DNA of 64,000 nucleotides from Paraphaeosphaeria minitans. Its lineage: Eukaryota > Ascomycota > Dothideomycetes > Pleosporales > Didymosphaeriaceae. A program made the position numbers and the translations under genes. The notes under the pieces are model-generated. The model worked only from the letters and a program-made list of their open reading frames with translations, was not told the DNA's origin and ran no database searches. The stretch covers positions 124,001 through 188,000 of the forward strand of contig WJXW01000009.1 in the NCBI GenBank assembly GCA_015832175.1. Direction: 5' to 3'. Positions 11,467-20,986 of the stretch are shown piece after piece. Numbering within the stretch: the first letter of the stretch is position 1; the number at the start of each line of letters is the position of its first letter.

Positions 11467-14088
11467 CCTGAGGTTGCAACACATCCCGAACCCCTCCCCC
11501 TCCGCCCCGAATTTCAACAACTACACCGTTGGGGAACATCGGGCTATTGTAGACGCATAGTAAAACTCCCGACAACGTTGGGGCGTTGCTGACCTATATC
11601 ATCTACCCTGGTGGCTGGCACTGCTACGCGCTGCTGCGTGGGCTCCTCTCGCCCCCTAAACACCCCGAATCCAAAACTAACGCCTTTGGAAGACAATTGA
11701 ATACAGTTTATCTGTTCTTTAGACGCATAGCAATTAAATTGATGCAGATCTGGGGAATTTCGGAGCTTTTGTGGGTGTCATTGGCGCTTTCCGCAATACT
11801 TCATATTGAGATATCACGACCTCCACGAGCATTTTCTACAATATACTAAAAGGTTTGTATTCTTCTGGTTTAGAGTAATTGGTATTATGCAAGATTTAGA
11901 CTAACCGGTGAGGTTTTTTCTCCTCGTCATGCCGGGCTTCGCCCGCTGGTTTCAGCATCACTTGAACTTTTGCGTCCCTCGCACCACTACACTACAGGGG
12001 CCTAGATTCGCGCGATACTCTCAAGCATATACATCCTCTGTCATGATAGACCGCACGATCGCCCAAGGCATTAGGGCTGTTTTCCACCTCTGCGCCCGCG
12101 TCCGCTGGCAGGGTTTCCACGATCAACGGTGATGCGATCCACGAAACTTCAGCACTCGTTTTCCAGCAACGATATGCCCACTCTGAAGAACGGTGAGACT
12201 CTTGTCAATGATCTCGGTCCTAAGAATCACGCGAAGCAGCATCTGCGTAACCACAACGCCAACTTGGACCGCGTCTCGGCCACCACGAGACGCTGGAGAA
12301 AGAGCCTGACGCCGTGCACATCGATATTTCAGCTATGGAGACGATAGTTTGAAACTATTAGATAATGATCTTGGAGTTAATGCTATGGAAGAAGCAGCCT
12401 ATATGTTAAGTTTCACAGTTATGCAGCATAACGGTCAGCATTCTCAGCAAACCCTCTCTCCAGTGCAAAAAAAGCCCACCAACCCCAACTCACCTCCAAG
12501 ACCGCCCTGACTCCCATCTTCCAAAAACTCACTTCCAAACTGCCATAATATAGATCGAACAGTCACACAAATCCAGCTCCTAGACCGCCAACAATACTTC
12601 ATCAAGCAGGAATTCAGCGCCCACATTAAATCCCTGGTTATCCGTACCACTAAACTCCACTCTCCCACCCCTGCTCTTCGCCAATCCACCCACTCAGCCA
12701 TAGCCAACGCGATTATCGGATACACTAAGCCCGACAGCGGACACTACAAGATATTTTTAAGAACGCAGAGTTCCACGTCCTGCTTCGGGCGCTCGAGGAC
12801 CTGTAGAGTAGGACTCAGAGACGGATGAATGAAAAACTAAGTGAAGAGGCCCCGGTATGTAGGGGTGACGTCTGATGTGCGTTCATGTGAGGATAGGCGA
12901 GACCTATTGTGAATTTATTCGGAGAGATACGGACTCTGCTCTGCAGGAGAGCGAGGAGGGAACCATTGAAGCTTTGGGGGGCGGCGATGGAGTGGATTTC
13001 TTGGCGGAAGGATATGTGCATTGAGTGTGAAGATATCGACGTGTGCAAAAGGATGAGAATTTCTTGGTGCACGATTTCAAAGCATAATCGCGGCATCTGT
13101 CAGCACCTCGAACTGTGGATTGTTCATCCGCACAATGTTGTGATGGGAGTGCGCAGCGAACACAACATGCATCTGGTCAACCACAGCGCTGCGCAATAAG
13201 CACTAAAAGCTCACCAGAAGGTCCAAGGCACTGCTTCATCGTACCTGCAAAGCACCTTGATCTAGTAGATTAGCTTGGGTGCCTCAAATTTGTAACCTCC
13301 AATTTGAAAATTGACACCCATTAGCTGAAAACTCCGAGTAAAAAAAGCACTTTGGAGATACCCCAGTGGTATGGGAAGTCCCATTATACGAAATAAATGT
13401 TCACTATGGTGTAAAATGGCCTTTCAGGGCCATGATCCGTAGAAAGCACCAACTGCTGGGAGGATACTCGGTCTCGGCTGCAAGTTGGATATTATCGGAT
13501 CGGTATCTTCTGCGGCCCGTATCATCATCCGCGAGTGCCTTGAATTTGCCGTGCAATGAAATGATCCCCGAGTTCAGCTTTTCGGCTTGTCGAATCGCAG
13601 TCGATTCTAAAGAAATACGAGAAGCGGGGTAACCCTCATCGTCCAATTCCGGCGTGTTTTCTCAGCTGTAATATATTTCTTGTACCAGCCCTTGTCCTCA
13701 GCGACATGAACTGATTACTGATGGCGTTTTATTGGTCCTTGATGTCGACTTGAGCTCAGCAACATCTGCGGACTCAAAGCCATCAGCAAGCTTGGCCAGT
13801 CCGCGTCAGCTCGATCCACTCTGACGGTTCCGATCATTTGCAGCAGCTGATATTTCGTCTCACCGGAGGTCCCTCTGCATTCGTATTGCTTTCTCTCGCC
13901 TAGATTTCCCAGATGCGGGAAACGCAATTTGCCTCGCAGATTGCTTTCGTGTGGATGGTTTTTACGCTCGTAAAGAAAGATGACTGTCTAATCGAGAGGA
14001 TCTGATGATTTGCCTGCTCATCTTTGGAGCTTCAGTTGTGTGGGCTCTAAGGGTGTCCCTCGTCCGAATTTGCCTGCTACCCACCATC
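11467..14088. other. Gene-poor 2.6-kb interval with decayed fragments
   Basis: No intact gene is supported. The interval contains a degenerate copy of the 3' end of the MFS gene (annotated separately at 12280-12442). Other open pieces, for example around 12480-12760 on the plus strand and 13404-13646 on the minus strand, are short, broken by stops and unrecognised. The composition looks locally AT-richer and C-poor around 12.35-12.43 kb, as expected after RIP. The last part must carry the promoter of the 14.1-kb gene. Confidence 0.5.
12280..12442 (+). pseudogene. Decayed fragment of the MFS gene 3' end
   Basis: The block 12287-12324 is identical over 38 bases to the coding strand of the MFS gene (plus-strand 27791-27828, read in reverse). 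It encodes the same [11 protein letters not shown] peptide and runs to a stop at 12348, after SAMETIV instead of SDKETRV. Similarity continues through the 3' flank to a shared GGTCAGCATT at 12433-12442, matching 27678-27690 at the other locus. Most differences in this copy read as C to T or G to A. Upstream of about 12280 I see no further match, so only the last ~20 codons plus the 3' flank were copied or have survived. Confidence 0.75.
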
Positions 14089-14847
14089 ATGGTTCAAAAG
14101 AACGATACTGTCGCCATCATAGTTTCACTTCTCGTAGTGATCATCGTGTTAATTGGTCTTATTTATTGCTGCACCGCAAAGAGAACCAGGACATTCAGCG
14201 ACACTGACTCCTATACATCGGGCAGTGACCCCGAGAAGAATCCATCAACCACTTCATCTGGGAATGTTCTGCCACCACCTGTGCCGACAGGATTGGACGG
14301 CGAGTTTAACGTGCTCAACGGACGAGAGAGTAGAAGACACAATCCATCACATAGACATGATGGCAGCTTCAACGCTGGCAACATAAGACCAAGCCGTGCA
14401 GGTACCCCGCGGAGACCTGACGGCGACTTCAACGCTGGCAGTAGACAGAACAGTAGACGGCCCAGCCGCACACGCGAACTTGGAAGCAGGGGACCAATTG
14501 TCGCTGTAATACCGCACGATCATACGTTCATTTCTCCTGGTGATTCACGAAGAGACCGAGGCATCCTCAGAAATGACCGCGCCAGGGGAGGTCGAGGGCC
14601 GAGCCGAGTCGGATTCCAGCCGGACAGCGGTGAATTCAACGCGGCAAACAGTCAGCATGGCAGAGACTTCAGCGCAGCGCAAGATACCGATGGGGCTTTC
14701 AATGTTGGTGGGAACACAGGACATACCGCAGCCGCGAAACCACCAGCTCAACCTGCACAGCGTGGTGGACAAGGCGGTAGTACCATGGCACATTTACCTA
14801 GAGATGGTTCAGGGTCAGAGGCATCGGGGGCTTTTAATGTTGGTTAG
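14089..14847 (+). CDS. Single-pass membrane protein with six [D/S]GxFN repeats, orphan
   Basis: A 252-aa product from the ATG at 14089 (A at -3). The frame stays open upstream to an ATG at 14005, which would add 28 hydrophobic residues. A strong transmembrane segment at about residues 8-27 is followed by CC and basic residues, so a type III or signal-anchor topology with a long cytosolic tail is plausible. The tail is Ser/Arg/Gly-rich and predicted disordered. It carries the motif [DS]Gx-FN[AV] at residues 70-75, 91-96, 111-116, 180-185, 201-206 and 246-251, the last one forming the C-terminus, plus a weaker GRDFSA at 191-196. No intron is needed. I do not recognise the family and propose no function. 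Confidence 0.7.
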   Translation: MVQKNDTVAIIVSLLVVIIVLIGLIYCCTAKRTRTFSDTDSYTSGSDPEKNPSTTSSGNVLPPPVPTGLDGEFNVLNGRESRRHNPSHRHDGSFNAGNIRPSRAGTPRRPDGDFNAGSRQNSRRPSRTRELGSRGPIVAVIPHDHTFISPGDSRRDRGILRNDRARGGRGPSRVGFQPDSGEFNAANSQHGRDFSAAQDTDGAFNVGGNTGHTAAAKPPAQPAQRGGQGGSTMAHLPRDGSGSEASGAFNVG

Positions 14848-15041
14848 ATTCAGACTAACATGGACGTTCTCATGTTTGTACATGCGTCCTGCGTTACGTC
14901 GTCATGTCCTTGCACGCGTCATTCACGTCCACACGATTGCTAGACTCAGCGGCTCACTCAGCGCTATATTCTCATATTGATTATGATATTTTTGGTTTCA
15001 TCCCTCACAAGCTACAAATAAATCACACGTCGAGCCTCATT

Positions 15042-16939
15042 TCATATTGTGGGAGACTTAGGCAACTGAGACTGCAAGTTCCGCCACGCCGTTTGATTTG
15101 GGTGAGGTGCCGGTGCAGTGAGTCCGGGGGCCCGCATAAGCTCTGTGGGTCCTGCCCTCCATTGTTGCGCACTGTTTCTCCTTCCTGCTTTCATATTGGA
15201 GCGGATATCGATGGATGAGTCGGTATCGCTACGCTCTGCGTCTTCACCTTCCTGTCTTTGTATCAGTGGACCGGAGGTATCTATCCCAACGTTCAGATGC
15301 GTGCTATATCCTCCATAGTATTCTTGTGAAGTCTCACGTAGGATCGGCTGGGATGGTAAACCTGCAAGAAGCTCGCTCGATGGACCAGGTGGGATCATAG
15401 CTTCCGGAGGCGGTTGGCTTAGACTTGGCTTGCGCGAAGACACAGGTGTCGGAGTGGTTCGTCTGGACCGCTTATCCTTCCCTTTGATCTCCCTCGTTGG
15501 TGATGCCCTGGACTCCTTATCCTCGGTTGCACGACGATAGAGACGAGGTCTCGTATCGAAAGCCGGATCCTCCAGCTTCTTTTCGTGCCCGGAACCCTTC
15601 GTCTTTGAAGTGAATCGTCGAAACATTCTATCTAAGCCACTCGGTTCTGGGTAGACTTCTTCCTGCTTACGGTGGGAGGTGCGTCGATCGTGTCTGGACT
15701 TTGTCGTCAATGAGTGCGAGGAAGCAGGAGGAAGCGATGCTTGTCGGGATGAAGCCGTTCCAGCCTTGCCTGGACTCCTTTGTCGCCCTTGTTGAGTCGG
15801 GGCGTTGCTTTTTCTGAACTCTTGTAACATGCCAATCGTTTTTCTGTTCAAAACCAGCAAAGTTGGTTTTACCAATACCACATCCTCTGTGTCCTTCATT
15901 CCCTTTCGATAAATGCCGTGAAATAGTCGGAACATGCCTCCATACGGTTCGGAAGGACTTTTATCTCTCCACTCAACAATGTCTTTGAAATTATAGTCCC
16001 AAAAGCGATCATGATCTCGGGCGTTCTCCAGTAGCTCTTTCTCGGGTTCAGCCAAAAAATAATCGGCCGAACAACAGGCTATAGACTCTTTCAGTTCAAC
16101 AGCAGGACCAACCACGTTATTCTCGAGACTTTCGATGTGTCTCCTAAGCGTCGCAGAATCGATCAGGGGAAGTCGATATGCTATATCACCGCAAAGATCT
16201 TGAAGAAGGTCCTGCATATCGAAATCTTTATCTTTTCGGAACCTTGTAGTAGACACTATTGTCGCCATTGATTCCGCCCTCCACTTGTTGGCTCGAAAGA
16301 TCGCTTCAGCTTCTGCTCGTGATCAATATACACGGGACGACACTTAATTTTTGACGATAAATACGAACCGACTTTGATCTCCCTATCATCACCACCTTCT
16401 ATGGCTTGAATAATATAGTCGATGCCGTCTTGTGCGTACTCATTTAGCCCGATAGGGTATGGTGACCAAAATACGCGATGGTACAGACGCTGCCACATGA
16501 AACGGGAGAGGACAATGTTGATGCAAGTGTCGAGCGTGCCCACCCATCGCATATCTGAATAGCCTATACTGGCAGACTCCCATATTGACTGGCCACTTTC
16601 ATCCTCCCCGTATGCACGAAGACCGAGACCCGACAGCAATTGTTCCTTTTCTTCTTGACGCAATAATTCATGGAACTCTTCCCGAAAGTCTCGAGATTGC
16701 CGCGCGAAATCCAGTTCAATTTCTGTTACCCAGTTCTCGATCGAGCTGAACACACCTTCGAATCGCTTCTTCACCTCTCCATCTGTGACCTGATCGATAC
16801 CGCCTTGCAGCGTCATTATCTTCGCCACAGAGCGATCGAGTTTGTCCTGAAGTATTGCGGTCTGATTCCTCAGGCTTCGTATCTCGCTCGTGGCCGGGTT
16901 TGACTGTTCGTCCATTCTGGCATTCGAATCCGAAAACAT
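15042..16939 (-). CDS. Uncharacterised fungal helical protein, 613 aa
   Basis: I join two overlapping frames into one gene through a 56-nt intron at 16313-16368 (GTTCGT donor, CAG acceptor). The junction reads EIKV/EAEAIFRANKWRA and removes the stop of the upstream frame. The start is the ATG at 16939; the frame is open a little further, but only with a TTG codon. Residues about 15-60 look like a coiled coil (SLRNQTAILQDKL). The middle is a helical region with conserved-looking Trp residues (NWVTEIELDF, DMRWVGTLD). The last third is a Ser/Arg/Pro-rich disordered tail. The pattern of helical body plus basic tail resembles a large family of uncharacterised ascomycete proteins. It is divergent from the Hsp70-like gene. 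Confidence 0.65.
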
Positions 16940-17494
16940 CGTGGATCGCCCGAGTTTAGTTTTCTTCACAGCGTTCAATGATAGGAGTCCGACGCTGCGC
17001 AACAGCAATACGGATACTTTGGAGGAGTACGCGTGATGCTAGTAACGAGGTTCATGTGTGTGCAAAACCGCGGCGTTGCGTTTCAGAAGAGTGCTAAAGC
17101 ATGCTGGCGGTGAAAGTGAGAGCATGTAGTAGCCCGAGGCTCGAAGAAGTCAGACTTTTTGCAGGGGTCGCATCATGTTTATGTGGCTGTCGCTGATTAG
17201 CTTGGGAGAATTTGTCAGGTTGCCGATCGAGCTCCTCCGTCCGGTTTTTTCCCTGATGCTAAAACCCCCTTTTCAACAATACGATCATTCATGTAACACC
17301 CGAAGGGCAGATAAAGATCAGCCCATTTTTGTCGTCTTCGCTTTTGCAACCTGTGCAGCAGCGAAAAACAAAAGCCAATTTTTTCCTACGCACGTTTGAC
17401 TGTGTTGCTTTTGTTTTTGTTTACTCAATAATCTTTCAAGTCATCGAAAAAGGTCTTGATACCTTAGCTAGAAAAACGACAACGACATCTGAAC
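16940..17494. promoter_or_regulatory. Divergent promoter region, helical protein / Hsp70-like gene
   Basis: About 555 bases between two divergent starts. It contains T-rich and A-rich runs (for example around 17395-17450, near the Hsp70-like start). No repeat and no clear heat-shock element array (inverted nGAAn units) was recognised by eye. Confidence 0.45.
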
Positions 17495-19821
17495 ATGACC
17501 CCAAATCATTCATTAACTCTTCTGACGCGAGATGGAGAGGCTGCAGGCCAGAGTCGGATGAGGATCGTTGTCGCAGTGGACTTCGGTATGGCTTCGCTCT
17601 CAACGCTATAAATGTCGATGGTGATGGAAATTTTAGGAACGACATTCACGTCTGTTGCGTACGCCAATACGCTCGAAGTAAGTCGAATCATCATGCACAA
17701 GCCCCAGAACCGATTGGCTGATGTGATTTTCGCACCACAGTCGTACTTACCAAAGCTCTTGACACATTGGGGGGATGGAGGAATCATGACAGGAGAGAAG
17801 ATCCCCACGTAACTACCGACCAATCCGGTGATCCCAGTGCACCACTGACTTCCCATAGAGTCATCAGATACGACAACGATGGCACGACCGGGGCATATAC
17901 ATGGGGTTACCGGGCTCAACAGGATTCTGCACTCCACGGGAAGCATATTCACGAATGGTTCAAACTAGGGCTATGCAACGACTTTGAAGCACGTCGTGCT
18001 CGAGAATCAGAACTGATGCGCAAGTACAAAAGCCAGACAGCCCTGCCTGCTGTTAAGGGTGATGAATGCATGGATCTTGTCGTCAACTATCTCAGCAGCA
18101 TCAAGGGCGCCGTAGATCAATTTTTCCGCTCCCAGTATGGAGAAGATGCGGCCCAGTGTCCGAGAGATTATATCATAACCGTCCCAGCACTTTGGGACCA
18201 TGCTGAGCAAGAGAAGACACGTCTATGTGCCGAGAGGGCTGGAATGGGAGAGGGCAGCCAGCTTCAGCTCGTTCCAGAGCCTGAAGCTGCTTGCATCTAC
18301 GCGATCCAGCAGATGCTTTGGATAAATGAAGGCGACACATTTGTCATCTGTGACGCTGGTGGAGGGTAGGTTTCTCCAACGCATGAGCTAGATCGTGCTC
18401 GGAAGCTGACGATAAACCTCACAGTACTGTTGACCTGGCTTCTTACACCATAGAGTCCCTCAACCGCGACCAGATCCTCCACTGTAAACTTGCCGGCGCT
18501 GCAACTGGATCTGGAGGCCTCTGCGGGAGCAGTTTTCTGAATCGGATTTTCCAATCATACCTCGAGAAAAAGCTGGAGGACTACAGCGGATGGGAACCGG
18601 ATTTTATGACGGAAGCATTGAGGGCTTTCGAAGATCATATCAAACCCGAGTTTACCGGCGACCGCCAAGATGAAAAGTTCATCAGAATACACGGCCTGAA
18701 GGAGAGTAAACGCCACGGGGTGGCGAAACACATTCTGATCTTAAAGACCGAAGAGTTGCGCAAGCATGTCTTCGATGAGGTTATCTCAAAAGTGGAAGGA
18801 CTCGTTCGTGATCAGATTAATAATACTCGTCGGCCTGTAAAGGCGGTACTGCTGGCGGGTGGCTTCGGCAACAACCCATACCTCAAGAGGAGGCTTGAAC
18901 AGAACGACGCTGTCGTCAGGAACAAGATCCGCGTGCAGCTGATTGAGAATGGGTAATTTTCCGACATTCACCTCTTTTAAGCCTTCTTTGCATCAGCGCT
19001 GACCGTCTACAGTGACACTGCAATCGCTCGTGGCGCCTTGGTCGCCGGTCTTGTTGGACTGGGCAAGAATCGCCAGGCTGATGACGATGACGGTGCCTTC
19101 AACGTCATATCCACCCGAACAGTGGAAGTAGTGTCACGTTTAGCGGGTAAGTATTACGGCACTTCAGCTTTACACGACTTTGAAGAAGGCGTGGATCCGG
19201 AGAGCCGAAGGTAGGTGCTCCCTTATTAACCCAGACGTGTTTGGCAGCCACTGAATCCCAAGTACAGAAGAAAGCGAGATGACGGAGACAAAATCGAAAG
19301 GATCACCTGGTTTGCTAAAAAGGTACGTGTTCAATGTTTTCGTAATGTCATTAACCCCTATAGCTGCCTCTACTCCAGTGCTAGTACTTTTTGTGACATC
19401 TAAATCAGGGCGAGACCATCCCAGATGGCGAACCATTGTCGTTCAATTTTTGCAAGGTGGCCAGAGTGCAGCGCGGAGTTCCAGCGCACGAGGCGTGTGC
19501 TCCAGTCATACGCATATACACGTGCGAAAGGGATATTCCAGGCACATGTAAAGACGACGCAAGTGAGTCGATCAATCTTGTTAAACTTTACTAGGTACTG
19601 ACGATGTATTGCTTGTAGGCGTTAGGGAGATTGCCCAATTCAGAATGGATCTTAAAGGCCTTTTCATCCCGACAATAATAAAAGGTGGGCAGGAATTTTA
19701 CGAAGCAAGGTTTGACATTGAGATGACCTTGCGTGCGGCTAGTTTGTCGTTCTGTGGTGTGTACGGAAAGGGTACTCCGGAAGCAAAACGATTCCCAGCA
19801 ACCAATGTCGTATTTACCTAA
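17495..19821 (+). CDS. Hsp70-like ATPase (HSPA12-like, actin-fold), nine exons
   Basis: A 614-aa member of the expanded fungal Hsp70-related family with an actin/Hsp70 ATPase fold but no classical substrate-binding domain. Introns by frame and splice sites: 17586-17636, 17678-17740, 17809-17858, 18366-18424, 18953-19012, 19211-19267, 19323-19408 and 19563-19618. The joined product shows phosphate-1 VAVDFGTTFTSVAYA (residues 26-40), EKIPT/VIRYDNDG, phosphate-2 VICDAGGG/TVDLASY, and the adenosine motif LLAGGFGNNPYL. Then come NG/DTAIARGAL and a C-terminal beta-rich part with RITWFAKK. The small first exons and the exact phase match at eight junctions make the model firm. Client and role are unknown; canonical Hsp70s are longer and end in a lid domain that is absent here. 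Confidence 0.85.
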
Positions 19822-20183
19822 GGAGAGTGAAGATGGATTCTTATTTCAATTGTTTTATGTAGTCATGAGTATTGATGTCTCTGAAATATGTTGTGATTTG
19901 ATGAGAACTCCTCGAGGTGCCCAATGATGTAGATCATACTTCAACCTGATCCCAATTTTGTGAAAGTGGCCGAAACCAATCGTAGTAGAGCTATCACATA
20001 GTGATAACACTTCGCAACAAACCTCGAAGTGCTATGAGCCAGCCACGTGCATTGCACGTCTCAAATCCCACACAACCCATTGACTTCAGATCGCCGTGTG
20101 GCTGGCCGTGTGATCTAACCCTCTCTGAGCCATACAACCCACCATACACCACTACTCACCACTGTTCATCCTAATTTTTAACA

Positions 20184-20268
20184 CCTCCTACTATCTAAGC
20201 CTCCTGCCATCTAAGCTTCCTACCATCTAAGCCTCCTACCATCTAAACCTCCTACCATCTAAACCTCC
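20184..20268. repeat. 16-bp tandem repeat, 5.3 copies
   Basis: The unit CCTCCTACCATCTAAG is repeated at 20184, 20200, 20216, 20232 and 20248, with a partial copy from 20264. Copies differ at one or two positions (ACTAT, GCCAT, CTTCC, final A instead of G). It lies in the intergenic interval, about 265 bases left of the MITE. Confidence 0.9.
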
Positions 20269-20533
20269 CCCCTCACCACTTGCTCAGTCCGTAGCACGAT
20301 CCCACCTGTAACATTACAACCCAGCAACTCCGCTCCACACCTAGTAGAAAACTCCTCATACCACTCGCCATATTATCGACCACGTACACCGTACAGCCTG
20401 CCTACTTGACTATTCCTATTCCCATCGTCCCACATCTCCAACTCCACCGCCTCACAATACCACCCACGGTCTTCCTACGTTCCAACTCACTCCAAACCCG
20501 CCTGGCAGTATGTTCCCATCTGCGAGCTGCGTG

Positions 20534-20715
20534 CAGCGCTTGCAACAGTACGTACTCAGTACGGCAGCGCACGGGGACCGTAATTTCGCCGTAGTAGCAC
20601 GGTTCATATTGGGGTCTTTTTGTACACAAATTGATTACCATGTGAACAGTGCTACTACGGCAGAATTACGGTCCCCGTGCGCTGCCGTACTGAGTACGTA
20701 CTGTTGCAAGCGCTG
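20534..20715. mobile_element. hAT-type MITE with 67-bp terminal inverted repeats
   Basis: A 182-bp element. The left arm 20534-20600 and right arm 20649-20715 are inverted copies matching at 65 of 67 positions; the two adjacent mismatches are transitions. The ends read CAGCGCTTGCAAC..., which fits the hAT terminal pattern of C/T-A-G/A-N-G. The element is bracketed by an 8-bp direct repeat GCTGCGTG at 20526-20533 and 20716-20723, the target-site duplication length of hAT transposases. The 48-bp centre has no coding capacity, so it is non-autonomous. The intact duplication and near-perfect arms suggest a recent insertion. Confidence 0.82.
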
Positions 20716-20986
20716 GCTGCGTGCTTCCTTAGAGAGGCCCAGGCCGGTGTCCTCGCAAGGCAGACCCCACGCGGGAAGGATACACGGCTTGGTCGCGGCA
20801 CAGTTGCGAGGCTGAACGGCCTGCTGCACTACACGTTTGTTGCATGCACGAAGAAAGTCAAAACGCAAATGTACCGTTCGCTATGCGTGGAACCATAAAG
20901 AAATGCCCAACCGCAGCATACCTGCGTATCTAACGAGACCCGATATATACCTACTAATCCTAACGCCGTCCCAAGCCTACTTTCCC

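Larger units (their letters stand above)
19822..20986. other. Repeat-bearing 1.2-kb interval between Hsp70-like gene and DPB2
   Basis: No gene is supported. The interval contains a 16-bp tandem repeat and a hAT-type MITE (annotated separately). A short imperfect inverted pair (CAGCCAC ... GTGGCTG) lies near 20038-20106. The genes on both sides end here, so both 3' UTRs are included. Confidence 0.55.

Noticed and set aside
12480..12760. Possible LINE or other transposon remnant (QIQLLDRQQYFIKQEF-type peptide)
   Set aside because: Only a short uninterrupted piece with no reverse transcriptase, nuclease or Gag knuckle motif; similarity could not be judged without a search.
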